This document shows positions 8,614-18,400 of a stretch of DNA of 26,592 bases, piece after piece. The notes under the pieces were generated by a model, which saw nothing but the letters and a program-made list of their open reading frames with translations, was not told the DNA's origin and did no database searches. Source of the stretch: Chrysochromulina parva (taxonomy: Eukaryota > Haptophyta > Prymnesiales > Chrysochromulinaceae); contig PJAB01000442.1 in assembly GCA_002887195.1 (NCBI GenBank), positions 1 to 26,592 of the forward strand, read 5' to 3'. Every line of letters begins with the position of its first letter. Position 1 is the first letter of the stretch. The position numbers were made by a program, and so were the translations under genes.

Positions 8614-9464
8614 TTACGCAAATGCTGCAATGAACTCGTCGTAATCTGACCAAGAGCGAGATTCGCGCGGCACGCGTGAGTTCTAGAACAGGCTAGTTAC
8701 GTCGAGGCGAAGGGCGGCAAGTCATCGGAAGGGCCACACGAACCGAGCGTCCCGTCATTGTTTATGTCAATCTGACCCATGAGGACTCTCAACGTCTGCG
8801 GGCGGATAACGTCCTCGAGGTTGCCGTGCATGACGATTCTCATGAACTCGTCCACGTCGATCTTGCCAGAGCGGTCTTCGTCGAGGGCGAAGAAAGCTTG
8901 GCGGAAAGTCTTCCACTTCTCTTTCACCAGTTGTCGGAGAAGCGTCTGGGCTTGGATGAGTTCCTCGTCCGTTACCTCATTCAAGACCTCTCGGGCGTAG
9001 TTAGGCTTGGCCCTGGCAGGCTTGGGCTTGGGCGGCTCCAGCAGCGCCATGCGCTTCCTCAGCGCGAGTAGACGTTGCTTTTCAAAAGCACTCTCCCGAG
9101 TGGAGAGCGGCTTCAGTCCCTTGAACGTGCGGAAGGGGTCGCCACCCGCCTTGAACGCGCCCACGCCCGCAACGTAGTCCTTGAAGCTCAGCTCGTGCAG
9201 CTTCTTGGCGTTGGCAGTGGCGCATCCGTATGCTTGCATAGCAAGGAGCACATTGCGCCGGCGCCAGTCCTCCTCACGGCGGGTCACGCAGCGGGTCACC
9301 CACTGCTCGTGATCAAAGGGTGGGCGCGGCGTGAAGATCCGAACGGGACGCGCCGACTGAGGACGCGCCATCGTAGGAGGCTGCGGCACCATGCGCGGGG
9401 ATCTAGGGGAGGCGGAGACGGGTCGACCTGAGTACATCCCTCGTCGCGACCGGCCAGTTTTCAA
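8614..9464 (-). CDS. EF-hand protein with the last EF-hand split by an intron
   Basis: Spliced CDS, complement of 8614-8645 and 8744-9464 (250 aa). N-terminus: basic and Pro-rich (RPVSASPRSPRM), then RREEDWRRRNVLLAMQAYG. C-terminus: an EF-hand pair, with first loop DEDRSGKIDVDE followed by FMRIV, and second loop begun as DINNDGTL at the end of exon 1. Reading straight on gives GSCGPSDD and a stop, which breaks the hand. Splicing GTTCGT…GGTCAG (98 bp, 8646-8743) instead gives DINNDGTLDYDE-FIAAFA and stop, a perfect canonical loop. Exon 2 therefore codes only the last 10 to 11 residues. Likely a calcium-responsive protein, possibly cytoskeletal or flagellar, but the N-terminal part is not recognised. 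It is divergent from 6PGDH. Confidence 0.8.
8646..8743 (-). other. 98-bp intron in the EF-hand gene
   Basis: Gene-strand GTTCGTGTGG…CTTGGTCAG. It is supported by exact restoration of the EF-hand consensus. Unlike the golgin and kinase introns it shows no flanking duplication and no CTGATTGCC block. Confidence 0.75.
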
Positions 9465-9671
9465 GTGCTGTTCACCGCCTGTCCGACCGACCTTGATGAA
9501 AGTTTGGAAGACTATTTTGGGACGTCACAACCCAAATCGCGCCGTTGGCATACAACGGCAGTTTTCCTGTGAGCCTGTGCGAGTGTTTACTTGCGAGTCT
9601 GATCATCGCCGATGCGCGCTCGCGGCGGCGGTGCGGAAGTCCTCGGAGGCAAGGGGCTGGGAGAACTCAAA
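9465..9671. promoter_or_regulatory. divergent promoter region, EF-hand / 6PGDH
   Basis: 207 bases between two divergent start codons. By position it holds both promoters and leaders. No specific motif could be assigned. Confidence 0.4.
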
Positions 9672-11416
9672 ATGGGAGCCAAACAGAGTGTCAACTGTGG
9701 CTGTACGAGCGCGCCGAGCCCGCCGATGTCTCCCCCCGAGCCGACGCCGCCTCCCGCCAAGCAGCCAGAGGGTACGGCCGACGTGGGCATCGTGGGCCTC
9801 GGCGTGATGGGACCCAACCTCGCACTCAACCTGCTTGATCGCGGCTTCACCGTCGCCGTCTGGAATCTTGAGACGGAGGTGATGGAGCGCTTCGTGGCCG
9901 AGAACGCCGCCAAGTACGGAGCGCACAAGATCCTCGGCGCACCGACGTATGAGGGCTTCGCGGCGCTGCTCAAGCGGCCACGTAAGACGCTCATCCTGGT
10001 GGTCGCAGGCAAGCCAACAGACATGGTCATCGACAACCTGATGCGCGTCTTTGAGGCGGGGGACGTGATCGTCGACACGGGCAACGCTCATTTCAAGGAG
10101 CAGACGCAGCGCGCGGAGCTCGTCGAGGCGCGCGGCATGAGGTTTCTGGGTATGGGCATCTCTGGCGGCGCCGAGGGCGCGCGCAAGGGCCCTGCCTTCT
10201 TCCCGGGCGGCACTCGCTCTGTGTGGGAAGACATTGCGCCCATTGTCGAGGCCGCCGCCGCCAAGGCGTCCGACGGACGGCCGTGCGTCACAATGTGCGG
10301 AGTCAAGGGTGCGGGCTCGTGCGTAAAGATGTTCCACAACGCGGGCGAGTACGCGGTGCTCGCCCTGTGGGGAGAGGCCGTGGCCGTCATGCGCTCGTGG
10401 GGGCTGAGCGGCGCCTCGGCGCGCGAGGTTCTATCAAAGTGGAAGGCGCGCGGCGCCCTCGATAGCTACATGCTCGACATCACCATCGAGGTCGTCGCCA
10501 AAGAAGCTCTTGACGGAGAGCCAGGGCTCTTGCTCGACAAGGTGTGTGCATGCATGCTGATTGCCCTTCCCGTTGCATGCATGCATGCACGCTAACCACC
10601 CTCCCCGCTCGTGCTCGGCGAGATAGCGCACATGATTGGCTGCCCACGTGTAGTGTCAGCGGGCAAAGATGCTCACCACGGCGCCCGGACTCTCCCCTCG
10701 CCCCACAGGTGGCGGACATGATCGGGTCCAAAGGCACGGGGCTCTGGTCTGTGCAGGAGGCGATGGGCGTCGGGGAGCCGGTGCCTTCGCTCTCGGCCGC
10801 CGTCACGGCGCGTCAGATGTCGATGGTGCGCGACAAACGGCTCGCCATTCACGCATCGATCGGATCGCACTGCGCTCCTCGGGTAGCTGTGGGAAATCCT
10901 CTCAAGCGGCTCCAAGGGGAAGGCGCGGCGCCACCCGGGGAGTACCTCGAGGATCTCTATTGGGCCACCTATCTCGCGATCGTCGCGTCGTACGCGCAGA
11001 TGTTCGCGGCGATTCGCGCAGTGGACAGTGCGTTCAACCTCGAGATCTCGCCCAATCTGCCACGGATCATCTCCACCTTCCGGGCGGGATGCATCCTCCA
11101 GGGCGCTCTGCTGGAGCCGATGACACAGGCCTTCGCCGCCGACCCGAACTTGCCCAACCTGATCTGCGCCTTTGGGCCGCAGCTGTCCGAGGGCCTGCCA
11201 GCGTACCGGCGGACCATGGCGCGGCTCGCCGAGGCCGGGCAGCCCGCCGGCGTGATGAGCGCCTCACTCACGTATGTCGAGACGATGACGCGTACCCAGC
11301 TCGTCGACGCGCAGGTGGTCGCCCTCCAGCGTGACGTCTTCGGCCGGCACGGCTTCTACCTACTCAAGGACGAGAAGACGCTGCGCAATACGGACTGGCC
11401 GGAGATGATCCCCTGA
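9672..11416 (+). CDS. PGD: 6-phosphogluconate dehydrogenase (decarboxylating), two exons
   Basis: Spliced CDS 9672-10541 and 10709-11416, 525 aa. Oxidatively decarboxylates 6-phosphogluconate to ribulose 5-phosphate with NADP in the oxidative pentose phosphate pathway. Seen: NADP fold GIVGLGVMGPNLA (about 38-50), the SGGAEGARKGP signature, catalytic KMFHNAGEY (Lys, Asn, Glu and Tyr positions kept), KGTGLWSVQEA opening exon 2, AVTAR, YWATYLAIVASYAQ, FRAGCILQ and a C-terminal QRDVFGRHGF. Start: the ATG at 9672 has a good context (AAAATGG) and begins MGAKQS; an upstream in-frame ATG at 9612 has a weak context. MGxxxS followed by Cys9 and Cys11 looks like a myristoylation/palmitoylation signal rather than a plastid leader. 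The intron (10542-10708) is GTGTGT…CCACAG in phase 0. A cytosolic or membrane-attached enzyme is more likely than a plastid one. Confidence 0.93.
10542..10708 (+). other. 6PGDH intron with GCATGC repeats
   Basis: GT-AG intron of 167 bp. It contains TGCATGCATGC-type alternating runs near 10546-10556 and 10574-10590 and ends in a pyrimidine-rich CTCGCCCCACAG. The join K-V restores the conserved stretch before ADMIGSKGTG. Confidence 0.85.
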
Positions 11417-11693
11417 GCGCCGTGTTGTGCGCTGGACTCCTCACTGCCAGATATGATCCCCGTCTTCCCCGCGTCTCCGGCCGTCGATAGCCCTGATGTG
11501 AGGGTGAGCGCGAGCGCGAGGCGAGGGGCCACGACATGACCCGACATGGCCGCCGCCGAGGATCTGTTATATCTGCCCGAGTGGTCTTTGGAGGGTTTGC
11601 GCGAAGTGACCGAAACAGCGCGACGTTTCCGCGAATTTTCCGAGTGTGGCGAGTGATGGGATCAGTGATGGGTCGCTCCCGCTCGCGAAGCGA
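11417..11693. other. intergenic, 6PGDH to ferredoxin fusion
   Basis: 277 bases between two genes in the same direction. It contains a short upstream open frame (listed separately) and presumably the promoter of the ferredoxin-fusion gene. Confidence 0.5.
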
Positions 11694-11697
11694 ATGA
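11656..11697 (+). promoter_or_regulatory. possible upstream ORF overlapping the next start codon
   Basis: A 13-codon frame (MGSVMGRSRSRSE) whose TGA overlaps the ATG of the downstream gene as ATGA. If transcribed, it could lower initiation at 11694 or favour re-initiation there. No leader boundary is known. Confidence 0.35.
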
Positions 11698-12404
11698 CCT
11701 TCCTCTTCTGCGCACTCGGCGCTTTAGCCTCGCCACCTCCTATGCGGCGAGTCTTTCTCATTCCGACGCGACGGATCACCGCTCCAATGATGACTTTGCC
11801 GCATACGTGCCGTGTGCGGCTCGTTCGTCAGGACGGCGAGCGTGTGATCGAGGTGCAAAGAGGTGAGAAGCTGCGAACCGCTCTCCTTCGCCGCGGAGCG
11901 ACGCCTCACAACGCCGGCGCGCGGCTCATAAATTGCCGAGGCTTGGGCACCTGCGGAACGTGTGCTGTGGAGGTCGATGGTACTGTTGAGCCCGCCAACC
12001 ACACCATTGCCGAGAAGCTCCGAATGAACTTGCCTCCTCACTCGGGCCCGCGGCCAGGCTTTCGTCTCGCGTGCCAAGTGACTGTGGAATCGGATCTGGT
12101 GGTGCGCAAGCGCGACAAGTTCTGGGGTCAAGGTGAGGCGTTGGCACCCGAGCGGAACGACGCGCGGGTCTCGTGGCTAGGAGAGCTTGAGTACTCACTT
12201 GACTTCACGTCGCCACCTCCCGCTCCATGTTCGGCGTGTGGAGGAACGCAGCTGATCGCGTGTCCGCTGTGCGAGGAGCGCGGCGTCCAGCAGGCGTGCA
12301 AGGCGTGCCGCGGGTCCGGTCAGGTGGTCTGCCGCTCTTGCTTCGACGGCAATCCGTGGGACATTGACGCCGTGCGAGCGCGAGCGCGGCGTCGCCCAGA
12401 CTGA
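11694..12404 (+). CDS. 2Fe-2S ferredoxin domain fused to a DnaJ/BSD2-type zinc finger
   Basis: 236 aa. N-terminus MTFLFCALGALASPPPMRR looks like a short signal or transit leader. Ferredoxin domain about 38-140: cluster ligands Cys81-x5-Cys87-x2-Cys90 and Cys127 in RLACQV; the motif FWGQG (143-147) follows. The spacing is x5, as in adrenodoxin-like proteins, not the x4 of photosynthetic ferredoxin. C-terminal zinc finger: four CxxC pairs (179/182, 190/193, 202/205, 213/216), with CxxCxG-type units as in the DnaJ cysteine-rich domain and the plastid assembly factor BSD2. Role inferred: a plastid redox protein or iron-sulfur/assembly factor in which the finger binds unfolded client proteins. The frame extends upstream to 11646 without an ATG, so 11694 was chosen. 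Confidence 0.8.
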   Translation: MTFLFCALGALASPPPMRRVFLIPTRRITAPMMTLPHTCRVRLVRQDGERVIEVQRGEKLRTALLRRGATPHNAGARLINCRGLGTCGTCAVEVDGTVEPANHTIAEKLRMNLPPHSGPRPGFRLACQVTVESDLVVRKRDKFWGQGEALAPERNDARVSWLGELEYSLDFTSPPPAPCSACGGTQLIACPLCEERGVQQACKACRGSGQVVCRSCFDGNPWDIDAVRARARRRPD

Positions 12405-13062
12405 TGAAAGATACACAATGAGATACATCGATGATGAGATACATTATGATATCCGAAGTGAACGACCATCCGGCGGCGCGGCCACGCCCCTCGTCGTTCT
12501 TATATGACGGCCACACGTCCACGCTATCCGTGCAGCACGGCCCAGCACCCTGCACCGTCTCCGCGCTTTTTGTGCCGCGCGGCGCCCACCGGTGCGGCGG
12601 GATACGATATCGGCATGGATATCGGATATCATATCATATCTATGATGTCCGATATGCGTCTCAGACTGCCGACGCACCGCTCTGACGCCACCTCGGGGGC
12701 GGTCGTCTACTACCTAACAAAGTGTCACCTGTTCGTAACCTGCTCGTCGCGTACTTCAACAAAATTCCTATCCACCCCACGGCCCGGGGTTCTGACTCGT
12801 GTTGGCCCCACACCTCCGGGCGCCGCGCTGGCGCGCTGCGCGCACCGGCGTGGGTTGTGATCGCCTTCTCAACCGGCGCGCATCATGCCATCCATCTGTG
12901 CGTGCAGGATGACCCGCGTCAAATACGGTGCGCCATCATCGTCACCGTCGTCCTCGTCCGTGTCGGCGTTGGGCGCGAGCGGATCCTTCGAAGGCGGCAG
13001 CGAACGGCGCATGCGCGGCGGGCTGAGCCCTGAGCGGACTTGATTTGCGTGAGCGGCATGGA
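12405..13062. other. 658-base intergenic region
   Basis: This lies between convergent genes. Several frames are open in GC-rich parts, but none has a domain. The first 80 bases hold repeated GAGATACAT, and a GATATC-rich hairpin lies at 12619-12655. I see no RNA gene. Confidence 0.6.
12619..12655. repeat. GATATC-rich inverted repeat
   Basis: ATATCGGATATCAT (12619-12632) and ATGATGTCCGATAT (12642-12655) pair over 14 bases with one mismatch around a 9-base loop. It is AT-rich in a GC-rich setting, 215 bases after the ferredoxin-fusion stop. Confidence 0.75.
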
Positions 13063-13899
13063 TCAGGGCAGTCTCCGCTTGAGGCTGCGATCACGATCGG
13101 CCTGGTCGAGCAAATTCACGATCTCGTAGTACGCGGGCAGCGTCTCCTTGATGTACCGACGCGCCGCGTCCGGCCGTTGTTGAACAAACTCGGTGTACGT
13201 CACTCGGTATGGCGCATCCTCCAGCCTTGGGCTCGAGCCGCGCCTGTTCGCCAGCTCCAAGCGCCTCGGCTTGCCCCGTTCGTCGGCGGCGCGTTTCTGC
13301 AAGGCAATCGCCGCGTGCGATTGCTTGAGCGGGGTGTCCAGCGGCACCATGTACGGCGGCACGTCATTTTCGCCACCGCGCAGAACATAGCCAGCAGTGT
13401 GCACACGTGGTGTCTGCGACCGAGGCTGCCACATCGGCGTGGCAGCGCGCGCCTTCCAGCCCGAGGAAAAGGGCAGCTCCTGCCTGCGAAAGGTGCCGCT
13501 GATGGTCGCCGCTAGGGAATCAGGCTGCTGTGCGCTCGGGGGCAACTGGACCATGCCCTCGGAACAGTGCGGCCAATCCGCGTATCTCATGACCGAGAAA
13601 CGGTCATCGCGTAATCTCGCGCGCCGCGCGGAGGCCAGTACAAAATGCTGCCGTCGTTGCGACTCCTTGCCGTAGGGGTAGGCTCTGTGGTAGTTCCATC
13701 CACTATCGGTCATGCCTCCCGGGAGGACGGTCTTGTGGAGTAAAGCTTGGCCTCCATCATACGAGAACCACTCAGATCTCGCGAGCGAAAGTCGGCAGCT
13801 CTGGTGTGAAACGGCTGTGAGCGGAGCGTGCACCGTCCGAGAAGGCACCAACTCACAGTTGAAAAAGTCGTGCCTGGAAAGTCGGGCAATATTGTTCAC
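13063..13899 (-). CDS. unrecognised 278-aa protein
   Basis: A long frame from the ATG at 13899 with even codon use and a non-repetitive protein. I do not recognise it. Seen: a Trp/Tyr-containing stretch SGWNYHRAYPYGKESQRRQHFVLASARRAR, a Pro-rich middle with short sequences resembling the linear motifs of axonemal or cytoskeletal proteins, and a charged helical C-terminus (PDAARRYIKETLPAYYEIVNLLDQADRDRSLKRR). There is no signal peptide or membrane segment. The first codons overlap a 24-base dispersed repeat (13854-13877, also at 25604-25627), so the true start may lie inside. It is followed closely by another minus-strand gene, 72 bases upstream. Confidence 0.6.
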   Translation of the reverse strand: MNNIARLSRHDFFNCELVPSRTVHAPLTAVSHQSCRLSLARSEWFSYDGGQALLHKTVLPGGMTDSGWNYHRAYPYGKESQRRQHFVLASARRARLRDDRFSVMRYADWPHCSEGMVQLPPSAQQPDSLAATISGTFRRQELPFSSGWKARAATPMWQPRSQTPRVHTAGYVLRGGENDVPPYMVPLDTPLKQSHAAIALQKRAADERGKPRRLELANRRGSSPRLEDAPYRVTYTEFVQQRPDAARRYIKETLPAYYEIVNLLDQADRDRSLKRRLP

Positions 13900-13971
13900 A
13901 AAAGCGCCATGCCGGTATAAATCTCAATTTCGTTAATTTCGTTGGCCTTCAGGCGTGATTGACTGACTATC

Positions 13972-15255
13972 CTACTTAGTCGGCGGCGTGCTCCTGATCT
14001 TGGCTGCGATCGCCTCCGACCTGAACCACGCATTCGCCCAGGGGTTTCCTGCGACGGTGGGGCCGAAAGGATCGTGCATCTGTGCCACTGCACAAAAGGT
14101 GCGTGTGAGCATCTGCTGAACGCTCGCGTCATCAGCCTTGAGCTCCAATAGCATCTCGCGGACGAAGCTTCGGCAGTTGTAGAGCTCCACATGGGCCCAG
14201 CGGCGCGAAGCGAGCGCGACGAACGTGGAGTACGCGGTGCGCACGGTTGCGCCCTCGAGCGCAAACCAGCCGCAGCCGGCGACCACGTCTCGGGTGGCGT
14301 GGCCACAGCTCTCGGGAGGGGAACACCAATGGTCACGTGGCACTCCAGTTTCGTCAATCGCATCTCGCGGACGAAACTGGCCACGTGGCACTCCAGTTTC
14401 GTCAATAGCATCTCGCGGACGAAACTGGTCACGTGGCTCGGGAGCCTCGAGGAGGAACTCGGGCACAACGGCCTCGTCCGCTGGCAAGAAGCGGAAGATC
14501 GTGGGGTACATTTCGCCACTGCGCGGGTAAGCGTACCCGGCGCGCGAGAGAGCCGTTGCCGCGCCCCAGTCGTGGTCGCGCACACGGCTCGATGCCTTGG
14601 TGAAGTCGATGGCGAAGACAGTGCCAGCAGTGTCGCCCGCCCGGAGGTAGAGCTTCACGTGGCCGCCGTTGATCGGGCCGCGATGGACGATGGAGGCGTG
14701 GGAGATCCGCGGGCTGGGCTCCGCCACGAGCCATGGCACGTTGACAGGCACGTTGAGCGGCAGCTCGATGCCCAAAAGGTCGGCCTGCGCATGATACGTC
14801 TCGTCGTCGAGGGTGCACAGCGTGAAGAAAGAGTCCGCAAAGGACTCAATGGCTCCAATATCGTGGGTTGCGTCTGAACGACCCTCGTTGGCTGCACGCC
14901 ACGTGGAGAGCCAAGTGCTGCGCAAGGTCACATGGCCACGTAGGTTGTGTGCCATATCCTGCAGCGTGCGCCCACCCATGGGCACGAAAGCCTGCTGCGC
15001 CAAGTGTGCAGCATTGGCACGCGCAGCCTTGGCCGCCCGCACGTCGGCACGTACGGCTTCTATCGCAGTGCCATACTGCTCCAACCACGCCACCATGCCA
15101 GCGCGCCATGCTGCCTCATCCATATTTTGCTCACAAGAATCACTCAAGGACGAGGACTGGCATGAGCTCAAGCCAACGCACGGGAAACGCACGGTCTCCA
15201 TGCCGGGCGCCGCCGGGACCGGGAGTAGGGTCGGGTGTGCTCTGTTCCGCGACAA
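13972..15255 (-). CDS. unrecognised 427-aa protein with an internal 16-residue tandem repeat
   Basis: A long frame, no family recognised. Seen: Ala-rich helical stretch after MDEAAWRAGM (from residue 45), a globular-looking middle (LLGIELPLNVPVNVPWLVAEPSPRI…, HVKLYLRAGDTAGTVFAIDFTKASS) and a C-terminal SFVREMLLELKADD, CAVAQMHDPFG. The segment FRPRDAIDETGVPR occurs twice in tandem, encoded by a 48-bp DNA repeat that appears inserted. Alternative starts with better context are the ATGs at 15201 and 15123; the ORF start at 15255 is only the longest choice. It is divergent from the golgin gene. Confidence 0.6.
   Translation of the reverse strand: MSRNRAHPTLLPVPAAPGMETVRFPCVGLSSCQSSSLSDSCEQNMDEAAWRAGMVAWLEQYGTAIEAVRADVRAAKAARANAAHLAQQAFVPMGGRTLQDMAHNLRGHVTLRSTWLSTWRAANEGRSDATHDIGAIESFADSFFTLCTLDDETYHAQADLLGIELPLNVPVNVPWLVAEPSPRISHASIVHRGPINGGHVKLYLRAGDTAGTVFAIDFTKASSRVRDHDWGAATALSRAGYAYPRSGEMYPTIFRFLPADEAVVPEFLLEAPEPRDQFRPRDAIDETGVPRGQFRPRDAIDETGVPRDHWCSPPESCGHATRDVVAGCGWFALEGATVRTAYSTFVALASRRWAHVELYNCRSFVREMLLELKADDASVQQMLTRTFCAVAQMHDPFGPTVAGNPWANAWFRSEAIAAKIRSTPPTK
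14334..14429. repeat. two 48-bp tandem units, each a hairpin flanked by CACGTGG
   Basis: Two units (14334-14381, 14382-14429) plus the CACGTGG start of a third at 14430. Each unit holds a perfect 11-bp inverted repeat CCAGTTTCGTC…GACGAAACTGG (first: 14345-14355 with 14370-14380) around a 14-base loop. The loop sequence, GCATCTCGCGGACGAA, also occurs at about 14151-14166 in the same gene, where it codes SFVREML in another frame. Confidence 0.9.
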
Positions 15256-15495
15256 CGCCGCCCCGCTCGTCGGACGCCATCGTGCGATTCGACACGCGTG
15301 AAAAGACTGTGAAAAGCGCCACGCTCATGTGTACCGCCGCCGATCCGAACACTGAAGGTTGTCTTGTTAGCTCCTCCCCGCGTGTGAATATTAAGCGTCG
15401 TCGCGGGGTTCCAGCTCTTTCACCTCTTTTGCTCCGCTTGGCCGCGGCGCGGCGCGAGCCCTCGAAAGCGAGGACAGCCGCGACGCAACGCAAGG
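15256..15495. promoter_or_regulatory. divergent promoter region, unknown protein / golgin
   Basis: 240 bases between divergent starts. By position it holds both promoters. No motif assigned. Confidence 0.4.
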
Positions 15496-18400
15496 ATGAA
15501 TATGAACTTCGCAGACTTCTCCTCATTCTCAGCCCTGAAGGAGCAAGCGCTAGCCGTCCAAGCCGCGGCGGCCAAGAAGCTCGAGGAGGCTGCGGCGAAC
15601 GTGGGCACGGGCAGCCTCTCAGAGCTCACCGAGGCGGTTACGAACGCGGCCGCGCGCACGCAACAGGCAGTGCAGGCGGAGGCGTCGGCGCTCGTCAGCG
15701 ACGCGCAGGCGCTGCGAGGCGGCAACGCCAAGGCCACCGCCGAGGAGACTGCCGAGGCCGAGGCGACGCCCGATGTCTCTGGCATGGCGCGCGAGGACCT
15801 GGAGCGGCTCGTCGGGCAGCTGTCGGCCGTGCAGGGGCAGCTCAAATCGAAGGTGAACCGTGCGCGCGCTGCGCTGCAGGACTCGCAGGCGCGTGAGGAG
15901 GAGGCCAACCGCAAGCTCCAGCTGGCGCAGCAGGCGGCCACCATCGCCACCGAAGAGGCCGAGAAGGCTGAGGGTCTACGCTCGCAGCTCGAGGTCTACA
16001 AGAAGCAGCTCGCCGCGGGTGGTGGCGGTGGCGGCCTCGTCGACGCTGGCGGCGGCGGCGGCGCCCACGACTCCAGCGCGCGCGCGGCGGCGGCGGAGGC
16101 ACGCGCGGAGGCGGCTGAGGAGCGCACCCGCGCGGCCGAGGCGGCCGAGGCGGCCGCGCAGGCCGAGGGCGAGCAGCTCCGAACGAAACTTGTGCAGGCG
16201 AGCGCCCAGCTGCAGGCGGCCAAGGCGCAAGCCGCCGCCGCCGAGGCCGCAGCGGCGGCAGCGAGCCGTCAGCAGGGGGAATCGGCAGGTGTGGATCTGG
16301 CCAAGGCCAGGGCGGAGGCGGCTGCGGCGCAGGCCGAGGTCGCAAAGGCCAAGGCGGAGGCGGCACGCCAGCTCGCCGTGCTGCAGGAGCAGATCAACCA
16401 GTCGAGCGGCAGCGCGAGCGCGGCGCTCGAGCAGGCACGCCAGCAGGCCAGCTCCGCCGAGGCGCGAGCGACGGCGGCCGAGACCAAGATCCTCGAGCTC
16501 AAGGAGAAGGCAAAGGGGCTTTTGGAAGCGGAGCGCGCCAAAGTGGCCGAGCTGACGGGCAAGGTGCAGCAGCTCGACGCGTCGTCCCGGGCGGCCGAGG
16601 CGGCGCAGGCGCGGGCCCTTGAGCTCGAGGCGGCTCTCGTGACGGCACGCGCCGAGACGGCGCTCGCCAAGCAGCAGCACGCGGAGGCCGAAGCGGGTGC
16701 GCGCGCGCGCGAGCTGATGACCACTGATGATGACCACTGATGACCTAGTGATGACCTAGTGATTGCCTCCCTCATCAGGTGCGCGCGCGAGCGCGGCGGC
16801 CGCGGCCGAGTCGGCGGCGGCTCTCGAGGAGAAGGTACGCGAGGCGACGGTGCTCGCGACGGCGCGACTCGAGGCCGCGGAGCGTGCGGAGGAGCGCCGG
16901 GCGAAGATGCACGAGGCGCTCGAGACGGCGCGCCGGGAGGCGTCCGAAGCCTCTCAACGTGCGGCGGAGCAGGCTGCTGTGGCCGCGGCGAGCGGCGGTG
17001 ACGTCGAGGGTGCCATGGCGCAGCTGCGATCGAGCCTGGCTAGCAAGGATCAGCAGCTCGCCGAGCGCCAAAAGGAGGTCGACGCCTCGGCGGCGCGCGT
17101 GGATGCGCTCGAGACGGCGCTCGCGGAGAAGGAGCGTGAAGTGCAAGCGAGCAAGGCGGCGGCGACGCAGGGGGTGCAGGCGGCCGAGAGGCGGCTGGCC
17201 GATGCGCAGGCGGAGGCGGAGGCGTCTCGTAAGGCGCTAGCCGAGGCGCAGGCGGTGCTGCAGCAGCAGGCACGGGCGACGGGGGACAAGGCGCTGGCCG
17301 AGGCGCAGGCGGCGATGGGCGCGGCGACAGCCGAGCGCGACGCGGCGAAGGCGAAGGCGAAGGAGGCCGACACGGCGCGCGAGAAGGCCGAGGAGCAGAT
17401 CGTTCGACTCAAGGAGAAGGCTAAGAAGCGCATCGCCGAGCTTGAGGCGACGATCCAGAGCGCGAACCAGAGTGCGCTGCAGGCGCAGCAGAAGGCAGAG
17501 GAGGCGCAAGCGGCTCTCTCATCGGGTGGCGATGCGCGCGTGACGGAACTGCAAGCGCAGCTTGCGGCAGCTGAGGCGGCGCGCGCGGCGGCGGAGGCGG
17601 CAGCGGCGGCGGCGGCGGCGGCGGCCGCGCGCGAGGTGGCGGACGCCAAGGCGCAGGCCGAAGCGGCAGGGAAAGTGGCGGGGACCGCGCAAGCAGGTGC
17701 AGACGAGAGCAGCGCCGCGTCGGGCGCGCTCGCGGCGGCGCTCGCGGCGGCCGAGACTCGTGCCTCAGAGGCGGAGATTCGGTTGCGCGAGTCGCAGGAG
17801 GCCATGAGCAAAGAGCGCAAGAAGTGGGAGGCGGCCGCCGAGAAGCAGATGGAGGCGGCGCTCGAGGCGGCACACAAGCACGAGCAGCGCGCGAAAAAGG
17901 CAGACTCGAGCCTGTCTGAAGGGCTCGAGGCTGCGCAGGCGGAGGCGGCGGCGGCCAAGGCGCAGGCGGCGGTGGCCGAGCTGGCCAAGGAGAAGGCCGA
18001 GGCGGAGCGCGCGCGTGCCGTGGAGGCGGAGGACGCGGCACGCAAGGAGCTCGCGAACGTCGAGGCAGCCGCCGATAAGCAGCACAAGAAGGCCAAGGAG
18101 GCTCGAGAGGCGGCCGACTTGGACTTCCGAGCGGAGCGCTCCAAACTTGAGCAGGCGCTGTCGGACGCGAAGCTCGCGATGGAGGAGGTGCAGGAGGCCG
18201 CGGCGAAGGCCAAGGAGAGGCACAAGGCTAAGCTGGCCGAGTTGACTGACGAGCTCAAACGAGAGCGTGAGGCCAAGGGGGCCGTGCTAAAGGACTCGCA
18301 GGTGGCGGTCGCGGACACGGCAGAGGCGGCGGCCAAGGCGGCCGCGATCGCGGCGGAGGCGAAGGCGGAAGCGAATGCAACCAAGGCGAAGGCGAGGGAG

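Noticed and set aside
12431..12860. Open plus frames in the intergenic region 12405-13062
   Set aside because: No domain, poor composition, and they cross the GATATC hairpin. Not supported as genes.
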